DNA of 64,000 nucleotides, taken from the NCBI GenBank assembly GCA_963813485.1, contig CAWEZE010000011.1, positions 1 to 64,000 of the forward strand. Reading direction: 5' to 3'. The notes below the pieces were generated by a model, which worked only from the letters and a program-made list of their open reading frames with translations, made no database searches and had not been told where the DNA came from. A program made the translations under genes and the position numbers. Below, in pieces: positions 1 through 7,590 of the stretch. The DNA is from DASQUK01 sp963813485 (lineage in GTDB: Bacteria > Actinomycetota > Acidimicrobiia > Acidimicrobiales > VFJN01). Every line of letters starts with the position of its first letter. The stretch's first letter is position 1.

Positions 1-1060
1 CCAGCCCTCGGAGCACGCCGAAGAAGCGCCGGGCCGTGTCGCGCCAGGTTGGCAGGCGCTGACCCCGCGCGAGCGCCGCCACCGCCAGCCGTTGCCGGTA
101 GTCGGCGTCCTCGGCCAACCGCTCGAGTGCCGAGGCCAGGCCCGCAATGTCGCCGGGCTCGAGCACCCGCCCCTCACGGCCGTCCTGGGCGAGATGCGCC
201 AGGTTGCCGGCCCGCCATCCGACGACCGGGAGGCCGGCGGCCATCGCCTCGCCGTACACCGTGCCGTAAGGCTCGCGGTAGCTGGGGAGCACGAACACGT
301 CCGCGGATCCGTAGAGCATCGCCACTTCGTCCCGGGTGACCGGCCCGTGCACGACGGTCCGGCCAGCCAGGTCCGGACGCCCCAGGCGGGCACGGACGCG
401 GGCTGTGTACCTGTGGTCGACGTCGGTGCGGCCGACCAGGTGCAGCGTCGCCAGGCCGGAGGGCAGGTGGCCGAACGCGTCGAGCAGGTCGAGCGTGCCC
501 TTGCGCGCCACCCAGTTCCCGACGCTGAGCAGAGCTGCCTGCCGACCCTGTCGGAGATCGATCGACGGCCCGCTCGGCGCGGCAGCCACGTCCCGGCCCG
601 GCGCGACGACCACGGTCGGGAACCCCGACAGCTCCGCGCCCAGCGTCTCACTGGCGAGCATGAGGACATCGCAGCGCCGGTACAGCGCCCGGTCGAGCGC
701 GGCCTGGACCGCGCGCCGCGGCCGTCCGTGATCGATGCCGCCGGGTGGTTGGTGGAGCATGGCGGCCAGGGGCTGATGCGGCCGAGATCGCCGGAACTCC
801 GTCGGCGGGCGCCGGAGCAGGTGCCACGGGGCGACGAACGCGGCGGCGATGCTGTCGACGACCAGGACGTCGGCGTCCGCAGCGTGCCCGAGGACCCGCC
901 CGGCCGCGGCAGCAGGCAGCGGGAACGGAAGCGCCGGCAGCGCAAGGAGGTCGAGGCGCGCGTCGTGGCCCCGGGCCAGTTCGGCCATGCGACGGTGGTA
1001 GAGGTAGCCACCGGTCAGCTGTTCCGGCGAACCGAGGGTGACAAGGGAGACGGCGAGCAT
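1..1060 (-). CDS. GT4-family glycosyltransferase, C-terminus cut by window edge
   Basis: About 353 residues are visible, running off the left edge without a stop. The N-terminal half begins LAVSLVTLGSPEQLTGGYLY, the usual Rossmann opening of GT-B enzymes that hold the acceptor. The C-terminal donor domain has the GT4 signature E-x7-E in REPYGTVYGEAMAAGLPVV, followed by GREGRVLEPGD. GT4 enzymes transfer a sugar from a nucleotide sugar to an acceptor. The chosen ATG at 1060 is the first in-frame start after an upstream in-frame stop at 1133; no strong ribosome site is obvious. It lies 72 bp downstream of the PTPS-like gene on the same strand, suggesting co-transcription and possibly glycosylation of a pterin-like product; that role is inference. 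Family assignment is firm, substrate unknown. Confidence 0.85.
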   Translation of the reverse strand, partial: MLAVSLVTLGSPEQLTGGYLYHRRMAELARGHDARLDLLALPALPFPLPAAAAGRVLGHAADADVLVVDSIAAAFVAPWHLLRRPPTEFRRSRPHQPLAAMLHQPPGGIDHGRPRRAVQAALDRALYRRCDVLMLASETLGAELSGFPTVVVAPGRDVAAAPSGPSIDLRQGRQAALLSVGNWVARKGTLDLLDAFGHLPSGLATLHLVGRTDVDHRYTARVRARLGRPDLAGRTVVHGPVTRDEVAMLYGSADVFVLPSYREPYGTVYGEAMAAGLPVVGWRAGNLAHLAQDGREGRVLEPGDIAGLASALERLAEDADYRQRLAVAALARGQRLPTWRDTARRFFGVLRGL

Positions 1061-1132
1061 GGCATGGTCGGCGTCGCCCGACAGCCTCCGGGTCGACCAC
1101 CAGTCCGGCGGCGGGAACCTACAGTGACCCGC

Positions 1133-1516
1133 TCACGTGACCGGTGCGCCGTAGGCGCCGAACGCGATCGGTGATTCCCATACCCGCACGGTCAGGTGCT
1201 CGCCACCGCCGGCACGGACGGCATCCGCGAGCACGCCGTGCGCCCACCGCGCGAAGACCTCGACCGTCACCGCCTCGGCGTCCGCCGGCCTGATCACGTC
1301 CAGGTCGGCGTCGCGGACGGCGTCGCCGACCCGCTGGAGGGCGCTGTCGAGGACGTCGAGGTCGCACACCATGCCTCGTTCGTCGAGGTCGGCCCGTTCG
1401 ACGAGCACCTCGACCTTGTAGTCGTGGGCGTGAAGCTGCCCTTCGGGGCCCTCGACCCCGGGCATCACATGGAACGCCCGCACCTCGATCGCCGTTCCCA
1501 CCTGGTACATCGGCAT
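1133..1516 (-). CDS. 6-pyruvoyl-tetrahydropterin synthase/QueD-like protein, divergent active site
   Basis: 127 residues, the size of a single T-fold PTPS/QueD subunit. These enzymes bind zinc through three histidines and act on dihydroneopterin triphosphate. Candidate zinc ligands are His in RAFHVMPG and both His of QLHAHDYKVEV, which replaces the usual HGH. The catalytic Cys that normally precedes HGH is absent: the aligned stretch is PEGQLHAH, with Glu nearby. A family-like end is present (TVRVWESPIAFGAYG), matching the Glu that binds the pterin ring. The start ATG at 1516 shares one base with the TGA of the upstream dehydrogenase (TGATG), implying translational coupling; GTG at 1519 is an alternative. 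The family is clear but the reaction may differ from standard PTPS or QueD. Confidence 0.82.
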   Translation of the reverse strand: MPMYQVGTAIEVRAFHVMPGVEGPEGQLHAHDYKVEVLVERADLDERGMVCDLDVLDSALQRVGDAVRDADLDVIRPADAEAVTVEVFARWAHGVLADAVRAGGGEHLTVRVWESPIAFGAYGAPVT

Positions 1517-2532
1517 CACGTGTAGCACAGCGCGGCGTGCACCACGCCGGCGTCGCCCCGGTCCACCGCCGCGAACGCCTCGTCCGCCTGCTCGAAGGGG
1601 TAGGAGTGGGTGGCGAGAGGGGCGAGCGGGAGCTTCTGGAGGAGCCCGCGCACGACGGCCCGGCGGCGGTCGCGGGTCCAGCTGGCGGTGAGAGCGGCGG
1701 GGATGCTCGAGACCTGCGTGCTGCGGATGCGCAGGCGACGGCGGTGGAACTCGGCACCCAGGGGGAGGCGGACGTCCTTCGTGCCGTACCACGAGACCAC
1801 GAGCGCCTCGCCCTCGTGGGCCAGGAACGGGAGGGCGTCGCGCAACGCTTCGGGCCGCCCGCTCGCCTCGACGACGAGGGGGAGGCCCGCGGGTGCGTTG
1901 GTGGCGATCGCCTCTGCCGCCTCGTCGGGCGCCACGGACTGCAGCCCGACGGCCGCCGCGATCGCACGCCGCTCGCCGAGTGGCTCGATGCCCAGGACGC
2001 TGGCGCCGGCACGCTGGAGCATGAGGCCGATGAGGATGCCGACGACGCCGAGGCCGACGACCGCGACCGGTTGCTCGAGCACGGGACCGGCGTCGAGGGC
2101 CGCCTGTAGTGCCGTCTCCACGAGGGGGAACAGGGTGGCGAGCCTGGGATCGACGTCGTCGAGACCGACCACGTCGTCGGCGGCGACGACGAACGCGTCC
2201 TGGTGGGGGTGGAACGCGAACACGAGCTGACCGTCGTGGATGCCACCGCATGGGCGCTCGGCGCGGCCCACACAGCTGTAGCCGTACTGGAAGGGGAAGG
2301 CGAACGAGCCCCCGAGCGCCCCGATCGTGTCGTCGAGCCGCAGCGCGGGGTCGATCTCGCCCCGGTAGGCCAACATCTCGGTGCCCGCGCTGATGCCCGA
2401 CCAGAGCGTGCGTACCAGGACCTCGCCGTCGCCGGGCGCCCGCAGATCCACGGGCACGACCGCGACCCGGCGGGGCGCCTCGAACACCACGGCCCGAGCT
2501 GCCCGGTCACGGCCCTCGTCGTCAGCAGCCAC
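1516..2532 (-). CDS. MDR-superfamily (zinc-type alcohol dehydrogenase-like) oxidoreductase, BchC-like
   Basis: 338 residues from a GTG at 2532 preceded by a purine-rich stretch. An N-terminal GroES-like domain contains WSGISAGTEMLAYRG, the variant seen in BchC-type and related MDR proteins in place of the classical catalytic zinc Cys. The Rossmann domain has VVGLGVVGILIGLMLQRAG with a GxGxxG-type nucleotide loop. The C-terminal FEQADEAFAAV stretch is typical of MDR enzymes. It should be an NAD(P)-dependent oxidoreductase, perhaps lacking catalytic zinc. It overlaps the PTPS-like gene by one base and is divergent from the RibA-RibD gene with only 19 bp between starts, so all are probably functionally linked. 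Substrate unknown. Confidence 0.82.
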   Translation of the reverse strand: MAADDEGRDRAARAVVFEAPRRVAVVPVDLRAPGDGEVLVRTLWSGISAGTEMLAYRGEIDPALRLDDTIGALGGSFAFPFQYGYSCVGRAERPCGGIHDGQLVFAFHPHQDAFVVAADDVVGLDDVDPRLATLFPLVETALQAALDAGPVLEQPVAVVGLGVVGILIGLMLQRAGASVLGIEPLGERRAIAAAVGLQSVAPDEAAEAIATNAPAGLPLVVEASGRPEALRDALPFLAHEGEALVVSWYGTKDVRLPLGAEFHRRRLRIRSTQVSSIPAALTASWTRDRRRAVVRGLLQKLPLAPLATHSYPFEQADEAFAAVDRGDAGVVHAALCYT

Positions 2533-2538
2533 GCCCCC

Positions 2539-2544
2539 TATCCT
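2539..2544 (+). promoter_or_regulatory. Candidate -10 element for a leaderless RibA-RibD transcript
   Basis: Only 19 bp separate the divergent GTG starts at 2532 and 2552. TATCCT at 2539-2544 lies about 8 bp before the GTG, the spacing expected if transcription starts at the start codon itself. Leaderless mRNAs are common in actinobacteria. No clear -35 was identified, since it would lie inside the neighbouring coding sequence. Confidence 0.35.
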
Positions 2545-2551
2545 GCTGCGA

Positions 2552-3967
2552 GTGCCGCGCGACCGGGGAAATGTCGGTGGTGGCCCGCCGCGCAGGCTGG
2601 TCAGCGTGCCTCTGCCCACCTCGGCGGGCGTTTTCGAGGCGTACGCCTTCGAGTGCGCGTCGGGGTCGGTGTACCTGGCACTCGTGAAGGGTGAGCTCGA
2701 CGGCGGGGACGACGTCGTGACGAGGGTCCACTCCGAATGCCTGACCGGCGACGCACTGGGGTCGCTGCGCTGCGACTGCGGTGTCCAGCTGCAACTCGGC
2801 CTGCGGGCCATCGGTGCCGCCGGGCGGGGCGTCCTCGTCTACGCGACCGGCCACGAGGGCCGGGGGATCGGCCTCGTGAACAAGCTGCGGTCGTACGCGG
2901 AGCAGGACCGTGGGGCAGACACGCTCGACGCCAACCTGGCGCTCGGACTGGCCGTCGATGCCCGCGAGTACACCGACGCCGCGGCGGTACTGCAGGCCCT
3001 CGGCGTGCGATCCGTGCGCCTGCTAACGAACAACCCGCAGAAGGTGGAGGGCCTGCGGCGATCCGGCGTCGACGTGGTGGCCATCGAGCCGTTGGCGACC
3101 GCTCCCCACAGCCGCAACCTCCGCTATCTGCGGACGAAGGAACGTCGTCTCGGGCACGTGCGACCCACGGGCGAAGCCGTGGGCGAGGAGCCCCTCGATG
3201 TTGCGCCGGCCGTCGACATCAGCGAGCTGATCGGTCCCCTCGCCGTGCCGCCGGAGAGGCCGTTCGTCATCCTGAAGTTCGCCCAGACGCTCGACGGGCG
3301 GATCGCCACCGCGACCGGCGACGCCCGGTGGATCAGCGGCGAGGCCGAACGCCGGGCGTCGCACGCGTTGCGCGCCGCGTGCGACGCGGTGCTGGTCGGC
3401 GTCGGCACCGTGCTCCAGGATGATCCCCAGCTCACGGTGCGCATGGTGCCCGGCGCGTCGCCGTTGCGGGTGGTGCTCGATTCGACGCTGCGCGTCCCGG
3501 ACCGGGCCAAGATCCTGGGCACCGACGCCGCCACGACGATCCTCACGACCGATCGGTCCGACCCCGCGCGGCGCCGGACGCTCGCGGCCCGGCGCCTCGG
3601 CGTGCAGGTGTTGCCGGCGGGCGCCTACGGCGTCGACATCGGTCCTGCGCTCGGCGCACTGCGCAGCTCCGGTGTCGAGACACTGCTCGTCGAAGGTGGG
3701 GCGCGGGTCATCACCTCGCTGCTGAGGGCGGGTGTCGTCGATCGCCTGATCGTGGCGGTGGCACCGACCATCATCGGCCAGGGCACCGAGGCCGTCGGTC
3801 CGCTCGGGGTCACCTCCATCGCGGACGGCATCCGCCTCGTCAACCGGTCGATGCACGTCCTCGGCGACGACGTCCTGCTGGCCGGTGACCTCTCGGCGCC
3901 CGCCGGGTCGGACGGCAAACGGCAGGATCAGCTCGCCTTCATGCGCACGCAGCAGTATCCCGGTTGA
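2552..3967 (+). CDS. ribA: GTP cyclohydrolase II fused to RibD-type reductase domain
   Basis: 471 residues. Residues ~20-215 are GTP cyclohydrolase II: zinc ligands are in CLTGDALGSLRCDCG, the catalytic loop is GHEGRGIGL, and NNPQK is conserved. GCH II opens GTP to the 2,5-diamino-6-ribosylamino-pyrimidinone phosphate. Residues ~240-465 are a RibD C-terminal (DHFR-like) reductase domain with LKFAQTLDGRIAT, ARWISGEAERRASH, VGVGTVLQDDP and LLVEGGARV. The RibD deaminase domain is absent, so this is not the usual RibA-RibB or RibD-RibG pairing. The fusion could make a reduced diaminopyrimidine for a special product rather than bulk riboflavin (inference). GTG at 2606 is an alternative start. The 3' end overlaps the convergent regulator gene by 40 bp. 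Confidence 0.9.
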   Translation: MPRDRGNVGGGPPRRLVSVPLPTSAGVFEAYAFECASGSVYLALVKGELDGGDDVVTRVHSECLTGDALGSLRCDCGVQLQLGLRAIGAAGRGVLVYATGHEGRGIGLVNKLRSYAEQDRGADTLDANLALGLAVDAREYTDAAAVLQALGVRSVRLLTNNPQKVEGLRRSGVDVVAIEPLATAPHSRNLRYLRTKERRLGHVRPTGEAVGEEPLDVAPAVDISELIGPLAVPPERPFVILKFAQTLDGRIATATGDARWISGEAERRASHALRAACDAVLVGVGTVLQDDPQLTVRMVPGASPLRVVLDSTLRVPDRAKILGTDAATTILTTDRSDPARRRTLAARRLGVQVLPAGAYGVDIGPALGALRSSGVETLLVEGGARVITSLLRAGVVDRLIVAVAPTIIGQGTEAVGPLGVTSIADGIRLVNRSMHVLGDDVLLAGDLSAPAGSDGKRQDQLAFMRTQQYPG

Positions 3968-4638
3968 GGGGCCAGGCGGGCCTCGAGCACGTCGGCGCCG
4001 TCGGCGCCGTCGATGACCCCGGAGAGCAGCTCGAGGTTCATCCCGCACACCAGGTCGCGGTGCTGCTGGGCGAGGGCGTGGAACGGACAGTTGGTCAGCA
4101 CGACCTCGCCGTCCCGCAGATGAGGCTCATAGCCGTGGCGCTCGAGCGCGCCGACGACGGCATCTCGGCGCCTGGTACGACCCGACCGCCGGCCAGTGGC
4201 GACGCGCGCGGCTTCCCCGATGCGCCGCCCCGCCTCGGTCGCCACCCCGCCCAGCGCCCGGGCGACCGGCACGCCGTCGTGGGACGATCGTTCGACGGCC
4301 TCGGCGAGCAGCCCCCCGGCGAGGTCGTAGCGGCGCTCCGGGAGTGACACCCCTACCTCAGTGGCGGAGCGGCGGTAGAGCTTGGCGGTTCGGCCGGCCC
4401 CCGGTCCCGACCGACCGGTGAGCCGCTCGAAGCGCACCTCGGCGAGCCCGGCGTCGACGAGCTTGTCGAGGTGGAATGCGGCGACCGACCGAGCCAGGCC
4501 CAGCGCCTCGGCGGCCCCGTCCCGGCTCAACTCGTCGCGCTCTGCCAGCAGCCGGTACACGGATTGCGTCACCGGATGATCGAGCGCGGCGACCCCGTGG
4601 ACCCGGTCGACGAACGAGGCCTCGCTCATGGAAGACAT
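3928..4638 (-). CDS. SufR-like ArsR/DeoR winged-helix regulator with C-terminal cysteine cluster
   Basis: 236 residues. Residues ~18-80 form a winged helix (QSVYRLLAERDELSRDGAAE... VAAFHLDKLVDAGL). The C-terminal half carries CPFHALAQQHRDLVCG and PGYCCVRM, the Cys/His pattern of SufR-type regulators that bind an iron-sulfur cluster. It is therefore a likely redox- or iron-responsive DNA-binding repressor. ATG 4638 or ATG 4629 are possible starts; neither has a strong ribosome site. It is divergent from the DoxX-like gene, and the intergenic inverted repeat at 4655-4688 is a plausible operator. It overlaps the convergent ribA fusion by 40 bp. The iron-sulfur ligand assignment rests on pattern only. 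Confidence 0.82.
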   Translation of the reverse strand: MSSMSEASFVDRVHGVAALDHPVTQSVYRLLAERDELSRDGAAEALGLARSVAAFHLDKLVDAGLAEVRFERLTGRSGPGAGRTAKLYRRSATEVGVSLPERRYDLAGGLLAEAVERSSHDGVPVARALGGVATEAGRRIGEAARVATGRRSGRTRRRDAVVGALERHGYEPHLRDGEVVLTNCPFHALAQQHRDLVCGMNLELLSGVIDGADGADVLEARLAPQPGYCCVRMKAS

Positions 4639-4654
4639 TCTAAGACAGAAAGAG

Positions 4655-4688
4655 CTTGACGAAACAAGGTGGCACTTCTATCGTCAAG
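4655..4688. promoter_or_regulatory. Divergent promoters sharing an inverted repeat (candidate operator)
   Basis: CTTGACGA at 4655-4662 and TCGTCAAG at 4681-4688 form a perfect 8-bp inverted repeat with an 18-bp gap. On the plus strand TTGACG (4656-4661), a 17-bp spacer and TATCGT (4679-4684) make a sigma-A-like promoter for the DoxX-like gene. On the minus strand TTGACG (4687-4682), 17 bp and TTTCGT make one for the regulator. The two promoters overlap face to face, so one bound regulator could shut both. Confidence 0.5.
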
Positions 4689-4716
4689 TTGATCATTACT
4701 TAGAAAGGGGTTGCTG

Positions 4717-5160
4717 ATGACCTCGATCAACGTTGCCCATGCCGCCGCCGCACCGGCGACGACCAGTTCGCAACTCTCGAACCCGGCGTACCAGGCGTTC
4801 GCGCTGCTGCGCGTCGGGTTCACCGTCGCCCCGATCCTGTTCGGGCTCGACAAGTTCCTGGACTGGCTCGTCGACTGGCGCATCTACCTCGCCCCGGAGA
4901 TCAACGACCTGATTCCGGGCAACGCCCACCAGGCGATGCTCATCGTCGGAGTCGTCGAGATCGTCGCCGGTGTCGTCGTCGCGCTCCGACCGAAGTTCGG
5001 CGGCTACCTGGTCGCCGCCTGGCTCGGCGCGATCATCGTCAACCTCCTGCTGCAGGCCGACTTCTACGACATCGCCCTGCGCGACTTCGGCCTGTTGCTG
5101 GGCGCATTGGCGCTGGCACGGCTCGCCACCGCGTTCGAACGTCCACGGGTAACGGCCTGA
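4717..5160 (+). CDS. DoxX-like small membrane protein
   Basis: 147 residues from ATG 4717, with AAAGGGG seven bases upstream as ribosome site. About four hydrophobic helices are visible: around ALLRVGFTVAPILFGLDKF, MLIVGVVEIVAGVVVAL, GGYLVAAWLGAIIVNLLL and LRDFGLLLGALALARLAT. The layout and the FGLDKF stretch after helix 1 match the DoxX/DoxD-like family, membrane proteins often tied to thiol or redox homeostasis. It starts a plus-strand pair with the ferredoxin reductase seven bases downstream of its stop, so both are probably controlled with the divergent SufR-like regulator. Exact function unknown. Confidence 0.75.
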   Translation: MTSINVAHAAAAPATTSSQLSNPAYQAFALLRVGFTVAPILFGLDKFLDWLVDWRIYLAPEINDLIPGNAHQAMLIVGVVEIVAGVVVALRPKFGGYLVAAWLGAIIVNLLLQADFYDIALRDFGLLLGALALARLATAFERPRVTA

Positions 5161-5167
5161 GCGCGCC

Positions 5168-6400
5168 ATGAGCCATCGAACGCTCGCCATCGTCGGCGCC
5201 AGCCTGGCCGGCGCCAAGGCCGCCGAGTCCGCTCGCGAGTCAGGCTACGACGGACGCATCGTCCTCATCGGCGACGAAGCCGCCGCACCGTACGAGCGGC
5301 CACCGCTGTCCAAGGCCGTGCTGCGCGGTGAGGCCGAGCCCGCCTCGACCCGCGTGCACCCCGACGGCTTCTACGACGAGCACGACGTCGAGTTCGTCAC
5401 CGACCGTGTGGTCGCAATCGACAGCGCCTCCCGCCGCGTCGAGCTGTCCGATGGTGACACTTTGCCGTTCGACGCCGCGATCCTGGCCACCGGCGCCGAA
5501 CCACGCCGGCTGGCGGTGCCGGGAGGAGAGCTCGACGGCGTGCGCTACCTGCGAAGCGTGGATGATTCCAATCGGCTTCGCGACGCCATCCGCGCCGCCT
5601 CCCGGGTGGCCGTGATCGGCGCCGGATGGATCGGCTCCGAGGTCGCAGCGTCCGCCCGGCAGATGGGCGCCGATGTGGTTCTCATCGCGCCGTCGCCCGT
5701 CCCGCTGGGGCATGTCCTCGGCGACGACATCGGGGAGATGTTCCGCCGGCTGCATGCCGACCACGGCGTGCAGCTGCGGCTCGGCGTCGGCGTGGGCGAG
5801 CTGCGTGGCTCCGGGGCCGTCGAGGAGGTCGTCCTCACCGACGGCGCCACCGAGGCGGCTGACCTGGTCGTCGTCGGGATCGGCGTGACACCCCGGACCG
5901 ATGTCGCAGGCGCCGGCTCCCGCCTCGCGGTCGACAACGGGATCGTCGTCGACCAGCACCTCGAGACCAACGAGGCGGCTATCTATGCCGCCGGCGATGT
6001 CGCCAATGCCTGGCATCCGCACTACCGGCGGCACGTGCGCGTCGAGCACTGGGCCAACGCCCTCAACCAGGGAACGACGGCCGGAAGGAACGTGGCCGGC
6101 TGGCGCTTGGCGTACGACCGCCTGCCGTACTTCTTCTCCGACCAGTACGACCTGGGGCTGGAGTACGTGGGTCTCAGCAGCTCGAGCGACGAGCTGATCG
6201 TGCGCGGCGACCTGGATGCGCGTGAGTTCGTCGCCTTCTGGCATCACGACGGCGTGGTCAGCGCGGCGATGAACGTGAACGTCTGGGACGTGGTCGACGA
6301 TCTGAAGGCGATCGTCGCTGCGGAACGGCCCGTTGATCCCGATCGGCTGGCGGACCCGAGGGTCGCCTTCGGCGACGTGGTCGGCGCCACCAGCCGGTAG
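5168..6400 (+). CDS. FAD-dependent ferredoxin reductase (rhodocoxin/rubredoxin reductase type)
   Basis: 410 residues, the normal family length. The N-terminal FAD site is IVGASLAGAKAAESARESGY; the NAD(P) site is VAVIGAGWIGSEVAASARQMG; the second FAD motif is AAIYAAGDVANAW. PYERPPLSK and VEHWANALNQG are typical of the putidaredoxin/rhodocoxin reductase group, which passes electrons from NAD(P)H to a ferredoxin for a P450 or other oxygenase. No cytochrome P450 or ferredoxin gene is adjacent; the nearest iron-sulfur partner is the Rieske membrane protein 300 bp downstream, an unproven link. It follows the DoxX-like gene closely and likely shares its promoter. The 130-bp repeat element starts 12 bases after its stop. 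Confidence 0.9.
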   Translation: MSHRTLAIVGASLAGAKAAESARESGYDGRIVLIGDEAAAPYERPPLSKAVLRGEAEPASTRVHPDGFYDEHDVEFVTDRVVAIDSASRRVELSDGDTLPFDAAILATGAEPRRLAVPGGELDGVRYLRSVDDSNRLRDAIRAASRVAVIGAGWIGSEVAASARQMGADVVLIAPSPVPLGHVLGDDIGEMFRRLHADHGVQLRLGVGVGELRGSGAVEEVVLTDGATEAADLVVVGIGVTPRTDVAGAGSRLAVDNGIVVDQHLETNEAAIYAAGDVANAWHPHYRRHVRVEHWANALNQGTTAGRNVAGWRLAYDRLPYFFSDQYDLGLEYVGLSSSSDELIVRGDLDAREFVAFWHHDGVVSAAMNVNVWDVVDDLKAIVAAERPVDPDRLADPRVAFGDVVGATSR

Positions 6401-6412
6401 ATCTCAGCCTTA

Positions 6413-6543
6413 GGAGCCGAGCGGATAGGGCGGTTCGTGCAGCCTAGGCGTGGGAATTTGGCGGTCGACGGCCAGCTCCACGGCTCGGCTCCCCGGGAAC
6501 ACTGACCACCATGAGCCAAGAGGACGTGCCTATCCGCTCAGGT
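6413..6543 (+). repeat. Copy 1 of a ~130-bp dispersed structured element
   Basis: This stretch and 27589-27719 are closely similar over about 130 bp, with matching islands such as GTGGGAATTTGGCGGTCGAC and GAGCCAAGAGGACGTGCCTA. The ends are inverted repeats: GAGCGGATAGG (6419-6429) pairs perfectly with CCTATCCGCTC (6529-6539), and an inner GGCTC/GAGCC stem sits between. The pentamer CCTTA flanks it on both sides (6408-6412, 6544-6548), which could be a target duplication. It contains no convincing gene. It may be a MITE-like element or a structured RNA in the 3' region of the ferredoxin reductase transcript. Confidence 0.75.
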
Positions 6544-6547
6544 CCTT

Positions 6548-6599
6548 ATCGGTGTGACACCGGGAGCTTCCCTACCGGTGTGACACCCGGAGCTTCCGG
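6548..6599. repeat. Two tandem 26-bp repeats with palindromic core
   Basis: Units 6548-6573 and 6574-6599 match at 22 of 26 positions. Each holds CGGTGTGACACC, in which GGTGT and ACACC are mirror halves around a central G, followed by GGAGCTTCC. Tandem palindromic sites about 100 bp ahead of a start codon resemble operator pairs. The next gene starts at 6701. Confidence 0.55.
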
Positions 6600-6700
6600 A
6601 CCGTCGGCCTCGTACATCGACACGGCGACGGCTACCAGGCACCATGACCACGGTTGGCAGTCGGCAGGGCCGTTGTCGGGTCCGGATGAGGAGGGCAGCC

Positions 6701-7555
6701 ATGGATCCTCGCAACCTCGGCGAGCGCCTCGAGGCCACCGACGCGATCGATCGCGTCGCCGGTCCGGCGCACCGAACCGTTACGTCCGTCCTGCCCAGCG
6801 GTCCGGTCAAAGACGTGCTGCACGGCGTGTGGCTCGGGCACCCACTGCATCCAGCGCTCACGGATCTGCCCATCGGGTTCTGGACCAGCGCCTTCGTGCT
6901 CGACCTGGTAGGCGGGAGACCAGCCCGACCCGCGGCCGATGCGTTGGTCGGCGTCGGCGTCGCCACCGCCCTGCCGACGGCAGCCGCAGGGCTGGCCGAC
7001 TGGTCGGACATGGATAAACCCGAACGTCGCTCTGGCCTCGTCCACGCCGCCGCCAACGTGGCCGCCACCGCCCTCTATGGCCTGTCCTACCTCGCCCGGC
7101 GCCGTGGCCACCGTACCGGTGGCGTGATGCTCGGCCTGGCCGGAGCCACGGCGGCCACCGCGGGCGCCTTCCTCGGCGGCCACCTTGCCTATCGGCGTGG
7201 CGCCGGCGTCAGCCGAGCGGTGGCCGCGCCCGTGCCCGAGGACTGGACCGAGATCCAGGTCGAGGGCACCCTCACCCGTGGCGAGCCCACGCTGGCACAT
7301 CTCGACGGCGAACCACTCGTCGCGGCTCAGGGTGACGGCGGACCTGTCGCGCTGTTCGACCGTTGCAGCCACCTCGCCGGTCCCTTGCACGAGGGCGTCC
7401 TGGACGATGGGTGCGTGCGCTGCCCCTGGCACGGCAGCACGTTCCGGATGGCCGACGGAACGGTGGTGCGCGGCCCCGCCACCGCCACCCAACCCGCCTA
7501 CGAGCTGCGGGCCGACGGCGAGCACATCCAAGCCAGGCGACGCCCCCCACCGTGA
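6701..7555 (+). CDS. DUF2231 membrane protein with C-terminal Rieske [2Fe-2S] domain
   Basis: 284 residues from ATG 6701 with GAGGAGGG upstream. The N-terminal ~180 residues are a DUF2231-type membrane domain (HGVWLGHPLHPALTDLPIGF, then several hydrophobic helices). The C-terminal ~100 residues are a Rieske domain: CSHLAGPLHEG and CPWHGSTF give the C-x-H...C-x2-H cluster ligands. Rieske centres carry one electron; fused to a membrane anchor this is probably a small electron-transfer or redox-sensing protein. It stands downstream of the ferredoxin reductase and the tandem repeat, which may control it. The partner is unknown. Confidence 0.88.
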   Translation: MDPRNLGERLEATDAIDRVAGPAHRTVTSVLPSGPVKDVLHGVWLGHPLHPALTDLPIGFWTSAFVLDLVGGRPARPAADALVGVGVATALPTAAAGLADWSDMDKPERRSGLVHAAANVAATALYGLSYLARRRGHRTGGVMLGLAGATAATAGAFLGGHLAYRRGAGVSRAVAAPVPEDWTEIQVEGTLTRGEPTLAHLDGEPLVAAQGDGGPVALFDRCSHLAGPLHEGVLDDGCVRCPWHGSTFRMADGTVVRGPATATQPAYELRADGEHIQARRRPPP

Positions 7556-7590
7556 TGTCACGATGACCCGGTGATCCGGGGGGTGTTGGC

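Noticed and set aside
92..1174. A 360-residue plus-strand frame at the window start
   Set aside because: The minus strand encodes a clear GT4 glycosyltransferase in this region; the plus reading has no family pattern.
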